Below are positions 8,432 through 18,200 of a stretch of 20,965 bases of DNA, in pieces; the stretch's first letter is position 1; each line of letters starts with the position of its first letter. This stretch comes from Desulfobacterales bacterium (GTDB lineage: Bacteria; Desulfobacterota; Desulfobacteria; Desulfobacterales; JAFDCJ01): contig CP070771.1 in NCBI GenBank assembly GCA_020345785.1, positions 6,564,961 to 6,585,925 of the forward strand, given 5' to 3'. Made by a program: the position numbers and the translations under genes. A model generated the notes under the pieces. That model was not told the origin of the DNA. It saw nothing but the letters and a program-made list of their open reading frames with translations, and did no database searches.

Positions 8432-8587
8432 TCATCTCCTCTTATTTTTTTCGTATTTCTTAATAAGGTCATCAATAGCCTCTTCCAACAGACTTCCGAT
8501 GGATTTATCCTCATCAACAGCGAGATGCTTTAAGGCTTTCAAACGGTCTTCATCGATTCTGGTAGAAAAGGTTTTTTTCCGGCTCAT
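8432..8587 (-). CDS. Ribbon-helix-helix (CopG-like) small DNA-binding protein
   Basis: 51 residues, shorter than most ORF cut-offs. Residues 3-11 (RKKTFSTRI) form the beta strand. DEDRLKALKHLAVDED is helix 1, and KSIGSLLEEAIDDLIKKY is helix 2 with the characteristic S-x-x-x-L-x-x-E-A-I-D pattern. This is the canonical RHH_1/CopG arrangement found in antitoxins and small repressors. The next gene on the same strand is a zinc-ribbon protein, not a recognisable toxin, so a toxin-antitoxin role is only a possibility. The ATG at 8585-8587 has a poor Shine-Dalgarno (AAGAA). The region upstream is very AT rich, which fits a promoter there. Confidence 0.72.
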   Translation of the reverse strand: MSRKKTFSTRIDEDRLKALKHLAVDEDKSIGSLLEEAIDDLIKKYEKNKRR

Positions 8588-8952
8588 GAATGTATTCTTA
8601 GTATATTTTTTTCTTTAATGCAAGATTTTTTTTTATAAAACTAAAAAGAATTTTCTATTTTGAGAATATATGGATGCTAGCAAAAATTAAATTGGTAAAT
8701 AAAGAATCCTGGCTCAAAGGCCTCGCCGAGACGGGGTTTGACTTCTCCTCAAAGGGGTGTTTTGGTCGTCAGATAATCATGGAATAATGGAATGGTGGAA
8801 AAATGGAAAGTTGGGAGTTAAAAGCGGATGATGGTCTGATTTTATTTTCTGTTCAGTGCCATGAATATAAAAACAGTTGGATTCAATCTATATTTTGGGT
8901 TGTGCGAGATCCAAAACAAATATTTGACCATCAGCTAGGGCACCGAATGACG
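8588..8952. other. Gene-free AT-rich interval
   Basis: 365 bases between the start of the ribbon-helix-helix gene and the end of the YkgJ-like gene. The left 80 bases are A/T tracts suited to the promoter of the ribbon-helix-helix gene; TTGCAT and TATACT are visible on the - strand, but their 12-base spacing is too short to trust. Near 8779-8820 there is a degenerate run of tggaataatgg/tggaatggtgg/aaatggaaag words that resembles decayed intergenic repeat. Two short frames (8674-8787 and 8803-8985) were considered and rejected. Confidence 0.5.
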
Positions 8953-9582
8953 CTACTGTTCTTCCGATCCCTTTATTCTCTTTGACCTGTCTTTAACCCG
9001 CGAAAGCCCGGGGCTGTTATGCAAATACATTAAAGGCGAACGGCATCCAATATTCATAAAATATGATTCCAGGGCATCAAAAAGAACCGGCCGATCCGGC
9101 CAGGTGAACAGCTTTCTTTTTTGTTCCATTAATTTCCATTTTTTCTGGAGCTGATGATTTTTCCCGAAAACCAGTTCCTTAGACCGGTCGCACAGAAACA
9201 TTTGACAGACAATTGGTTTAATGCGCCAGAGACAGCCTTTTTCCGTGAGATAAACACATTTGAAACCCTCATTCGGCTTATTGAGCACCGCCAAAATGCT
9301 GTCGAAGTCATCGCCGTCTGAAACCATAAGATTGACTACAATGTCGGCAAAAAAGGTGATAATTCCTTCACGCGAACAGCAGGCACTTAGCCGGCTCTGG
9401 TAACAGGTTCGAGTGCATACCTGGCCGAAATTATCTGATAGAAAGCCGTCAATCTCGCTACGAAACTTAAGATAGTCGGCTATCAATTTTTCCAATTCCC
9501 GTCGCTTAGACGCTGGCAATTTATCAAGCTGTGTCTTTACCAGCGTCATAGCGTCGATCTGCTCTCTGTGATAGGAATTCAT
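8953..9582 (-). CDS. YkgJ-like cysteine-cluster (putative zinc/iron-chelating) protein
   Basis: 209 residues. Two cysteine clusters are visible: C56, C60, C68, C69 in CTRTCYQSRLSACC, and C109, C117, C126, C131 in CVYLTEKGC followed by KPIVCQMFLC. This spacing resembles the YkgJ/UPF0153 family, in which eight cysteines are proposed to bind zinc or an iron cofactor. No signal peptide is seen. An N-terminal helical segment (residues 5-45, rich in K, L and E) precedes the cluster, and the last 15 residues are basic. The biochemical role of the family is not established. The start ATG at 9580-9582 lacks a clear Shine-Dalgarno but directly precedes the helical region. It is divergent from the flavoprotein gene and has no visible link to lipid synthesis. 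Confidence 0.65.
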   Translation of the reverse strand: MNSYHREQIDAMTLVKTQLDKLPASKRRELEKLIADYLKFRSEIDGFLSDNFGQVCTRTCYQSRLSACCSREGIITFFADIVVNLMVSDGDDFDSILAVLNKPNEGFKCVYLTEKGCLWRIKPIVCQMFLCDRSKELVFGKNHQLQKKWKLMEQKRKLFTWPDRPVLFDALESYFMNIGCRSPLMYLHNSPGLSRVKDRSKRIKGSEEQ

Positions 9583-9703
9583 AAAATAACCGCAAAATTG
9601 TTATTGAAAAAAACCTGTCCGGCTGTTGTAGCAATTGACGCCGGATATAAAGTCATAAACACTATAAAGCATATAGGCGAATGGATCGCTTGTCAAAATC
9701 ATA

Positions 9704-9736
9704 AACTCTTGACATCAGAATTTAAGAGTTGATAGG
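9704..9736 (+). promoter_or_regulatory. Candidate promoter with inverted repeat, upstream of the flavoprotein
   Basis: TTGACA (9709-9714) is a perfect -35 and is followed after 17-18 bases by a weak -10 (TAGGCT region, about 9733). A perfect 7-bp inverted repeat, AACTCTT (9704-9710) and AAGAGTT (9724-9730), overlaps the -35 with 20-base centre spacing, about two helical turns. This would suit a dimeric repressor. The resulting leader would be about 90 bases. Confidence 0.4.
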
Positions 9737-9833
9737 CTAAACGGCGTTAAATAATCCCTTTTAACGGGCTCCTTCACCGTCATTCGGATCTTGGACATTC
9801 TGCCTTAAAGTATAAATATATAATATCAGATAA

Positions 9834-11042
9834 ATGAATTCAATTGCTAAGAAAAAAAACAGCTTCGATGTCGTTGTCATCGGAGCGGGACCCGCGGGAG
9901 CAACTGCAGCATACTTATTGGCTTCAAAAGGGTTCAAGATTCTTATTGTTGAAAAAAGTACTTTTCCCAGAGATAAGCTCTGCGGTGGTCTATTGACCCT
10001 GAAAACCGTCAAGTTGCTGGAGAGCATTTATGGAATATCCCTCGACGACATGAAAAATCAGCGTATCATCACCTATCAGAGTTTTAACTACAAAGTCGGC
10101 AGCAGTAAAGGGGGGGCCATCAAAGGTCGCCTGGATTATCCTTTTCACTTCGTACAGCGCAGTGTTTATGATGCTTTTTGGTTAGAAATGGCGCAAAAAG
10201 CAGGGGCTGAGTTCAGAGCCGGAGAAAAAGCCGTTGCATTGGATATCTCAAGTAAAAAACTGACAACCAACAAGGGTTATGAAATATACGGAAATTATAT
10301 TTTGGCCGCAGATGGTGCCCTCAGCAGAACCAGAAGATTGCTGTCCACGGCGGGACTCATTAAACCGGACAGGCAGTCGGAGATGGCCACGACTCTAGAA
10401 GTCTTTATATCAAACCGACACATACCTGAACAGACGGACTATCCGGCTATTTATTTCGGTTATATTCCGTGGGGTTACAGCTGGAATTTTCCGGGGGAAC
10501 ACTTTCGTATCCTTGGTATTGTCGGATTGAATGTTAAGGCCGGCCGATTTCTCAGAAAAGGCTTTCGTACATTTTTGAAGTCGCTGAATATTTCCGTGAA
10601 GAGATTTCCCCCTTTTAGGAGTCACGCCCTGCCTTACGGGAGTTTTCTTTCCGATCCCGGATACAGTAATGTGCTATTGCTCGGTGATGCCTGTGGACTG
10701 GTGGACCCTTTTCTCGGTGAAGGTCTTTATTATGCCCACAAAAGCGCCCAACTGGCAGCCAGAGCTCTTTTGAAGTCATATGACGATTCGCAGGCGGTTT
10801 TAAAGTGTTACAGGCGCTGTTTGGAGCAGAATATTATTGCGGAACTTAAGCGGATTCGAATGATCCGACGGATCATTTTTACTTTGCCCGGAAATTGGCC
10901 TTACAGAATTTTATCCTTTATCCTTGAAACAATGCCCAAACCATGTGAAGAAGCCTTGCAGGGAGATCGCCCGGTTAAATGGCTTCGTCCGGGATGCAAT
11001 GAGAAAGTCTTTCGTCAGAACAAACTTTGCAATAAAAGGTAG
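9834..11042 (+). CDS. Geranylgeranyl-reductase-family FAD-dependent oxidoreductase
   Basis: 402 residues. The Rossmann FAD-binding start is GAGPAG at 17-22, followed by the PRDKLCGG loop (45-52) typical of the geranylgeranyl reductase/FixC group. P212-x-x-Y215-x-W217-x-F219-P220 (PWGYSWNFP) fits the substrate-pocket motif known from archaeal geranylgeranyl reductases. The second FAD motif, LGDACGLVDPFLGEG, lies at 283-297. Family members reduce C=C bonds of isoprenoid chains (archaeal lipids, chlorophyll side chain, menaquinone). In this setting the substrate could be a quinone, an isoprenoid lipid or, speculatively, the Pfa-derived polyene. The start at ATG 9834 has no obvious Shine-Dalgarno; an N-terminal KKK stretch precedes the FAD fold. 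The stop codon lies within the terminator stem. No signal peptide or transmembrane helix is apparent. Confidence 0.82.
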   Translation: MNSIAKKKNSFDVVVIGAGPAGATAAYLLASKGFKILIVEKSTFPRDKLCGGLLTLKTVKLLESIYGISLDDMKNQRIITYQSFNYKVGSSKGGAIKGRLDYPFHFVQRSVYDAFWLEMAQKAGAEFRAGEKAVALDISSKKLTTNKGYEIYGNYILAADGALSRTRRLLSTAGLIKPDRQSEMATTLEVFISNRHIPEQTDYPAIYFGYIPWGYSWNFPGEHFRILGIVGLNVKAGRFLRKGFRTFLKSLNISVKRFPPFRSHALPYGSFLSDPGYSNVLLLGDACGLVDPFLGEGLYYAHKSAQLAARALLKSYDDSQAVLKCYRRCLEQNIIAELKRIRMIRRIIFTLPGNWPYRILSFILETMPKPCEEALQGDRPVKWLRPGCNEKVFRQNKLCNKR

Positions 11043-11077
11043 AGTGGTGCTATCGCCGCACCACTCTACCTTTTATT
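11031..11077. terminator. Strong bidirectional rho-independent terminator
   Basis: A perfect 20-bp inverted repeat (11031-11050 and 11058-11077) has a 7-base loop TATCGCC. The GC-rich core is GGTAGAGTGGTGC, flanked by A-tracts and T-tracts on either side, so it can stop transcripts in both directions. It contains the flavoprotein stop codon (TAG 11040-11042) and lies between convergent genes. Confidence 0.9.
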
Positions 11078-11191
11078 TTCGGAGAAAAAGCAATAAAGAA
11101 CCAATGCTTTTCACAATCATATTAAAGCTTATCAGTAGTAAATCAGCGCTTGTTGGCGCTCAGGCATTCGTCGCAGGGCATTGAAAAAGCA

Positions 11192-11623
11192 TCATGCCCC
11201 GACATAAACGCCTCGTCCGGATTTTTTGATTCTGCCCTCTTTAGCAGCCCTAAAAACGATATTGCGCACTTTTTTATCATCAAAACCGGTCTTTTTTTTC
11301 AGTGTCGGCACATCAACACCTTTTTTGGTGCGTTTGATGATTTTTAAAATCTGATCGGTTGCCGTCGGTTTCCCGGCCTTTTTTCCGGGGGCTGTCTTTT
11401 TAGCAGCTGTTTTTGCTACCGCAGCCTTTTTAGCAGCAACCTTCTTGACGGCTGTCTTTTTAGCAGCTGCCCTTTTTGCAGGTCGGGCTTTAACCGTCTT
11501 CTTTTTCGCAGCCTTTTTAGCCGGTCCCGCTGATCCAGCTGCCTTTAATAATTTCTCCATTTTTTTCTCAAGGGCCTTAAAGTCTTTTTTTAATGCTGTC
11601 AGTTCTTTCTTTGAAATGGCCAT
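11192..11623 (-). CDS. Histone-H1-like basic nucleoid protein with C-terminal winged-helix-like domain
   Basis: 143 residues from ATG 11621-11623, chosen for the excellent GAGGAGG Shine-Dalgarno about eight bases upstream; a start seven codons earlier has no such site. Residues 1-33 form a lysine-rich coiled-coil-like helix (MAISKKELTALKKDF...). Residues about 35-90 are KKAAAKK/AVKKVAAKKA-type repeats, as in eukaryotic H1 tails, Hc1/Hc2 and AlgP-like proteins. Residues about 88-143 (ATDQILKIIKRTKKGVDV, then LKKKTGFDDKKVRNIVFRAAKEGRIKK) look like a compact winged-helix domain ending GRGVYVGA. The protein likely binds DNA non-specifically and compacts or organises the nucleoid. Nothing ties it to lipid synthesis. 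It converges with the flavoprotein and diverges from the PfaC-type gene. Confidence 0.78.
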   Translation of the reverse strand: MAISKKELTALKKDFKALEKKMEKLLKAAGSAGPAKKAAKKKTVKARPAKRAAAKKTAVKKVAAKKAAVAKTAAKKTAPGKKAGKPTATDQILKIIKRTKKGVDVPTLKKKTGFDDKKVRNIVFRAAKEGRIKKSGRGVYVGA

Positions 11624-11665
11624 TCTTTTAATCCTCCTCAACAAATTAATTAAAATTACTCCTGG

Positions 11666-11715
11666 CTAATACGGTTTCACTCATAACAAACTAATGCGGT
11701 TTCACTCATAACAAA
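11666..11715. repeat. Tandem 25-bp direct repeat upstream of the histone-like gene
   Basis: Two head-to-tail copies (11666-11690 and 11691-11715) begin CTAATaCGGTTTCACTC and end ATAACAAA; they differ at one base (a/g). They lie 43-92 bases upstream of the start codon, in the predicted leader of the histone-like transcript, so they could act on RNA or as twin protein-binding sites. Confidence 0.85.
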
Positions 11716-11776
11716 TTAGATAAGGTGCTTGAACTGCTTTATCTAAAAATCAATTTAAAGTAACTACTATATAGAT

Positions 11777-11805
11777 AAATTACTTTATAGAAGTAAATTT
11801 GTCAA
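11777..11805 (-). promoter_or_regulatory. Candidate promoter of the histone-like gene with internal palindrome
   Basis: On the - strand, TTGACA (11805-11800) is followed after 17 bases by TAATTT (11782-11777). The palindrome TTACTT-tatag-AAGTAA (11780-11796) fills the spacer, a position used by many repressors. The -10 is weak. Confidence 0.35.
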
Positions 11806-12096
11806 GTAATAAGACTAAAAATGTAAAAGAATTTAATTGATTAGACGGGCAACCGATTGATTGGCAATTTTTCTTTCAGTAAATATCGGTACCAAATGGA
11901 AGCAAAAAACGAGTTAATTACGAAAGCGTTTCACCCAGCCGGAGGGAACACAGAAAAGAGGCAAGAAAAAATTTCGATTTTTTGCTGGTGAAAAAATTTC
12001 ATTTCATATGGTTATGACTTGCCAGTCTGCATGCAAAGATCCCGCATTGCTGTATTTGGTTGAGAGAGCTTCTAGTAAAATTCTGGCGATTGCCGG

Positions 12097-12125
12097 TTGC
12101 CTTGTTCCTCCTATTAAGGTATATA
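12097..12125 (+). promoter_or_regulatory. Candidate promoter of the PfaC-type gene
   Basis: TTGCCT (12097-12102), 17 bases, TATATA (12120-12125). The predicted start near 12132 gives a leader of about 70 bases. A separate promoter here fits the gene being separated from the PfaA-type gene by oppositely oriented genes. Confidence 0.45.
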
Positions 12126-12202
12126 TATAAATTCTAATTTATTGTTAATAAAAACCCAGACGAGAAATCTGGTTTGAAATATTTTTGAAATCACCGGAAC
12201 AA

Positions 12203-15200
12203 ATGAACCCCAAAAACCCGATAGCAGTAGTCGGAATGGCCGGCCTCTTCCCAGGAGCCGTTAACCTCGATCTTTTCTGGCAAAACATCATCAACAAAGT
12301 CGATGCAGTCGGTGAGGCAGATGCAAATCGCTGGCAGGTTGATCCAGGTTCAATGGTCTCGAGGGGATTTCAACCCGACAAGGCTTATTCCAAGTATTGC
12401 TGCCTATTACCAGATTTTATATTCGATCCCTCGGGCCTAGCCCTGGATGAAGGCTTAATAACCGCTCTCGACCCGCTTTATCACGTTGTCCTGCATGTCG
12501 GTCGCGAGGCGCTAGCCGGAATCCCGCAATCAAGCTTAAACCGTCACCGCACCGGTGTGGTCCTGGCCGCCATTGCCTTGCCGACGGACGCAACTTCTAC
12601 AATTACCAGAAAGGTTCTGGGAACAGCTTTAGAAGAAAAACTATTTGCCGGCGCCGCTGATTATAAAAAAAGCACCGATGTTCAATTTTTCTCCCGCTAC
12701 CATTATCTGGCCGGTCGCGTCACCAGCCTGCCGGGCGCTGTTCTGGCAAAAGCTTTAGGCCTGGGAAACGGAACTTATACCCTCGATGCAGCTTGCGCAT
12801 CCTCCCTATATGCCGTCAAGTTGGCTTGCGATGAACTGCATGCCCATCGTGCCGACGCGATGCTGGCCGGAGGTGTATCAAGACCCGATTGCCTCTTTAC
12901 CCAGGTCGGATTCAGCCAGCTAAGAGCGCTGTCCCCCTCCGGTCGCTGTGCCCCCTTTGACGAGAGTGCCGATGGTCTTGTCGTCGGAGAAGGGGCGGGT
13001 ATGGTTGTTCTCAAACGTTTGGCCGATGCCTTACGGGATAAGGATTCAATTTACGGTCTGATTCACGGCGTCGGCCTTTCCAACGACATGCGGGGCACCC
13101 TGCTTGCCCCGGACAGCGAAGGCCAGCTGCGCGCCATGCGAAAAGCTTACGATTTCTGCGGCTGGTCCCCCCATGACATCGATCTGATCGAGTGTCATGG
13201 TGCCGGAACACCACTAGGAGACCTGACCGAGTTAAATAGTTTGCGAAACCTATGGCAGGACTCCGGATGGGAAGAATATCAATGTCGTATCGGATCAATT
13301 AAGTCCATGATCGGCCATTTGTTGACCGCTGCCGGTGCCGCCGGCATGATTAAAACCCTTTTGGCCTTGCAACACAAAACACTTCCTCCGTCATTGAATT
13401 TCCAGCGAGCGCCTCAGAACAGCCCGCTGTACAATGGTCCTTTCCGAGTGCAAACTGAACCTGAAACTTGGCATCGGAACAGAGATCACCAGCCACGTCG
13501 GGCTGCCGTCAGTGCCTTTGGATTCGGCGGCATTAATGCCCACATGCTGTTGGCGGAATATGATGAGAATTCGGAATTCGGAAGTCGGAAGTCGGAAGGC
13601 AGAAAATTAAAAATCGATTCAAAAAAACCTGACCCTCGCGTCTACGAACTGTCTGACCGCCAATTCGAGTTTGCCGGGAAACCGGCAGAAGCAATTCCGC
13701 ATTCCGCATTCCGCACTCCAAATTCAGATATTGCCATTATCGGCATGGAGGCGGCTTTTGGATCTGTCGCCTCTTTGAGAGCTTTTCAAGAACTTATTTT
13801 TAATGGTGAAAGTAATTTCAGAGACCGCCCGCCGCTGCGCTGGAAAGAGTGCGACCCTGTGGCAAATGCATGTCTGTCCAACCGATATTTAAGCGGCGGT
13901 TTCTGCGAGAAAATAGCGGTTGCCGCCAACGAATTCCGCATCCCGCCGAAGGAAATTCCGGATATTCTTCCCCAGCAACTTTTAATGCTAAAAGTTGCTG
14001 CCGGTGCCATGCGGGATGCCGGCTTGCCCTTGCGGAAAGATCGCCCTGAAATGGGCGCGATTATCGGTATTGATTTTGAGTTTGAGTCCACTAGTTTTCA
14101 CTTGCGCTGGCACTTGAAGAAAATGCTTGCTGAGTGGATGGAAAAACTCGGCCGGACCTTCCAGGAAGCGGAAGACGACACTTGGCTGGAATCAATAAAA
14201 GAAGCCTGTAGCCCGCCCCTTACAGCCACACGAACCATCGGTGCGTTAGGCGGAATCGTTGCCAGCCGTATCGCCCGAGAGTTTCGTTTTGGCGGCCCGA
14301 GTTTCGTGGTCTCCTGTGAGGATGCGGGCGGCTTAAAGGCATTGGAAATCGGTGTCAGGGCCTTGCAGCAAGATGAGGCCGATGCCTTTCTGATAGGAGC
14401 GGTGGATTTAAGCGGGGATGTCCGCAACATCATCTTGGCCAACCAGGTGCGACCTTACTCCCGGAAAGGACAAATCCAGCCTTTTGATCAGGACGCCGAC
14501 GGCACACTGCCCGGTGAGGGCGCCGCGGCATTGGTCATCAAACGCCTTGATCGGGCAATTGCTGACGGAGACAGGATATATTCGGTCATCAAAGGCATCG
14601 GTTGTGCCAGCGGCGGCGGCATCGACCTCAGCACACCTACCAGTGAGGCTTATGGGCGTTCCCTTAAAAACTGCTGCCAGGATGCCGATACCGCACCTGC
14701 GGCGATTAGTTTTGTGGAAACCCACGGCAGCGGCAATCCGGCGGAAGACGATCTGGAGTCAATTGCCCTGCATGAAGTTTTCGGCGGCCGTCAGGATCCC
14801 TGTGCTGTCGGCTCGGTCAAGGCCAACATCGGCCACACCGGCGCCGCATCGGGCCTGGCTGCTCTGGTCAAAACCAGCTTAAGCCTTTATCACGAAATTA
14901 TGCCGCCCCTGATTAACTTCATCACTCCCAGAAACTCGCAGTGGCTCAAGGAAGATTTTCATTTTCCGATGTACCCTCAATACTGGCTCAGAAATCGTTG
15001 CGATGGGACGCGAAAAGCTCTGGTCGGTTCCATGACACCCGACGGCAATTGCATGCATGTCATGCTCGAAGGTTACGATTATGAGTCCACAGGCGAAGGT
15101 CAACCGCCGATACTGCAAAAAGTTGCCCTTGAAAAAAAAAGACCGCTGGGATTACAAGCCTTTGGTCTTTATTGCGTGGAAGGAAACACCAGAAAGGCCT

Positions 15201-18200
15201 TGCTCGAGGGTCTGGATTTACTCGATCAGCATATTGAATATTTTATGGCAACATCCGCCGTAGCCAACGGACCCTCCAAACCGGCCACCGTCGAAGAAGC
15301 GGCTCGAACCTGGCACGCGGCAAATCGTCTGAATCCTGCGCTCAAGTATGCCGTATCGATTGCGGCGGCTGATTTTTCGAATTTGAAGAATTGGATTGCG
15401 ACTGCCAAAGAAGCGGTTTTGTCGGATAGCCCTCTGAAAATGGGAAGCAACGGCGGCGTCAGGTATTCACCCCATCCGCTGGGACACAAGGGGAAACTGG
15501 CTTATGTATTCCCCGGATCGGGCAGTCACTATCTGGGTATGGGCCGGGATATCGGCGTGCACTGGCCGCTCATTTTACATGAGATGGACGTTGAGACGTT
15601 GCGCTTAAAGACCCAGATGCTGCCGGATTGCTATATTCCCTGGCGGGTTTCATGGGCGCCAGGCTGGCAGCAAGAAGCGTATAACAAGATCATCTCCGAT
15701 CCTTTACACATGATTTTCGGCCAGGTGGTGCATGGCGGTATGATGGCCAACCTGATGAGACATTTTGGAATTCAGCCGTCAGCAGTTATCGGCTATAGCC
15801 TGGGCGAATCAACAGGTTACTTTGCCATGAATGTCTGGCCGGAACGCGGTGAAATGCTCAAACGGATGCAGGCCACCAATTTATTCACAACGGAACTGGC
15901 CGGACCATGCAACGCGGCCCGCCAGGCATGGGGCATCCCTTCCAACGAAGACGTCCTCTGGCGAGTAGCGGTCGTGAATCGCTCGGCCGATGCGGTAGGC
16001 CGAATCCTCGATCGTTATCCAACTATCCGCTTGCTGATTATTAACACGCCCGAAGAATGCGTCATCGGCGGCCGCCTGCCAGATGTCAAGGCCGCCATTC
16101 AGGATTTAAAATGCGAAGCAATTTTTTTGCAGGGTGTCGTAACGGTGCATTGCGACGCTCTGAAACCGGTTACCGATGCTTACCGGGATTTGCATGTGTT
16201 TCCCACACGACAGCCGGAAGGCATTCGCTTTTACAGCTGTGCTCTTGGACGCGCCTATGAGCTAACCAGTGAAAAGGCGGCCAATTCCATCCTCAACCAG
16301 GCGCTGCACGGGTTTGATTTTACGGCCACCGTCAACCAGGCGCACCGTGATGGTGTTCGCATATTCCTGGAGCTCGGACCGTATTCGTCGTGTACACGCA
16401 TGATCAATCGTATCCTGCAAGACAAACCCCATCTGGCCATTTCGACCTGCGTTCAGGGTGAAAAGGATTACATCACCATCATCAAGGTTCTGGGAGCCTT
16501 GATTGCCGAACGCATGGAGGTTGACCTGGAAATGCTGTACGACCCCGGTGCATATCCACCGGCGTTGAATGAGCCGGTTGCCGAATTCCCCCAAGAGCAG
16601 ATAAGCGTGATCATCGGCGGCAAAGCGCCCTCACCTTCCCTGTCGGATTTTTCAGACAAAAGACAGAAGACGGAGAGCAGAATGCCGAAACCGGTCGAAG
16701 ACGATCATGGGCACGCAAGCCACGCGGGGATTTCAGAGCTGATTGAAACCGCCAACCGCGTTGCTCAAAGCACGGCAGAGGCCCACCAGAAATTTTTGGA
16801 ACTCTCCGAGGAGATCACCCGGTCCTATGCGGAAACATTCAACCTACAAACCAGGCTCCTGGAACACGCCATGGAGACGGGTGAGGATGTCATTTCAGCT
16901 CCCGCAAGAAAAACCGCCGTTTCGTGGAGGGATCATTCCGATCCTGCAGCCTCCCGATTGCCATCTTCGAGTCCTGATACTCGGCATTCCGTTCCCGCGT
17001 TCGATCGCACGGCGTGCTTGGAATTTGCAATTGGATCTGCAGCCAAGGTCTTGGGACCTGAGTTTGCCGACGTGGACCGCTATGCCGCCAGGGTGCGGCT
17101 GCCGGATGAACCTCTCATGCTGGTGGATAGGATCATTTCCGTCGAGGGGGAAAAAGGATCACTGGGTTCCGGACGCATCGTCACCGAGCATGATGTCATG
17201 CCCGACGCATGGTACCTGGACGGCGGCCATGCGCCGGTTTGTATCTCGGTTGAGGCCGGACAGGCGGATCTTTTTTTATGTGCTTATTTGGGTATCGATC
17301 TCAAGGTCCAAGGCAGGCGAACTTATCGGCTGTTGGATGCGACCGTCAAGTTTCACCGGGAGTTGCCGCTCCCTGGGGAAACCGTCCGCTATGAGATTGA
17401 AATTGAAAAGTTTATTCGTCAGGGAGACACCTATCTCTTTTTATTTCATTTCAAGGGTTTCATCGGTGACACCCCCCTGATTACCATGACCAATGGATGT
17501 GCCGGCTTTTTTACCGAGGAAGAAGTCAAAAACTCGGGCGGCATTGTCCTGACCCAGGAAGACCGCCGGCCGGTTGCTGGCAAAAGGCCTTCCAACTGGC
17601 AGGAATTCGTCCCGTTGGACCGTGCAAGCTACGATGACATGTCGGTTGAAGCCCTGCGACAGGGCAACTTGTCTGATTGTTTCGGTAATGACTTTAAAGG
17701 CATATCACTGCCCCATGACTTAAGGCTGCCCGGCGGACGGATGAAATTGATCGACCGGATCGTCAGTCTTGATCCTTCCGGCGGACGATTCGGATTGGGT
17801 TTAATTCAATCTGAGGCTGATATTCATCCGGAGGCCTGGTATTTAACCTGTCATTTCATTGATGACATGGTGATGCCGGGCACCTTGATGTATGAATGCT
17901 GTGCGCATACCCTGCGTGTATTTCTGCAGCGTATCGGGTGGGTGACTGAAAAATCCGGCGTGTTTTATGAACCGGTCAGGCAAATCGAAGCAACATTAAA
18001 ATGCCGGGGCCCCGTGACACCGCAAACCCGACGCGTCATCTATGAAGTCGAAATCAAAGAAATTGGTTACCGACCCGCACCTTACGTGGTTGCTGATGCG
18101 TATATGTATGCCGACGGACATCGCATCGTCTATTTTCGCGACATGTCCATGCAGATGAGCAACATCACCCGGGATGAAATTGAATCCATATGGCGGGAAC

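Larger units (their letters stand above)
11624..12202. other. Long divergent regulatory interval
   Basis: 579 bases between the histone-like gene and the PfaC-type gene. It contains a tandem 25-bp repeat (11666-11715), an 8-bp inverted repeat TTAGATAA/TTATCTAA (11716-11723 and 11739-11746), a 6-bp palindrome TTACTT-tatag-AAGTAA (11780-11796), a direct repeat of GAAAAAATTTC (11965-11975 and 11990-12000, 25 bases apart) and promoter-like elements for both flanking genes. No convincing gene is present. A 40-codon frame at 12008-12130 was rejected. Confidence 0.6.

Noticed and set aside
8374..8517. N-terminal extension of the zinc-ribbon frame (48 more codons)
   Set aside because: It overlaps the ribbon-helix-helix gene out of frame, and the downstream ATG at 8373 has a proper Shine-Dalgarno.
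8674..8787. 37-codon + strand frame (MLAKIKLVNKESW...)
   Set aside because: No ribosome site and no recognised family. It could be the remnant N-terminus of a lost gene, but evidence is insufficient.
8803..8985. 60-codon + strand frame
   Set aside because: It begins in degenerate repeat words and runs into the antisense of the YkgJ-like gene; no motif.
11666..12000. CRISPR-like array suggested by the 25-base periodic repeats
   Set aside because: There are only two adjacent copies without spacers, no cas genes, and the second 25-base spacing involves an unrelated A/T-rich word.
12008..12130. 40-codon + strand frame upstream of pfaC
   Set aside because: It has no Shine-Dalgarno and covers the predicted promoter of pfaC.
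12185..12202. TTG start giving six extra N-terminal residues on the PfaC-type protein
   Set aside because: No ribosome site precedes the TTG; ATG 12203 has GGAA just upstream and sits right before the KS opening.
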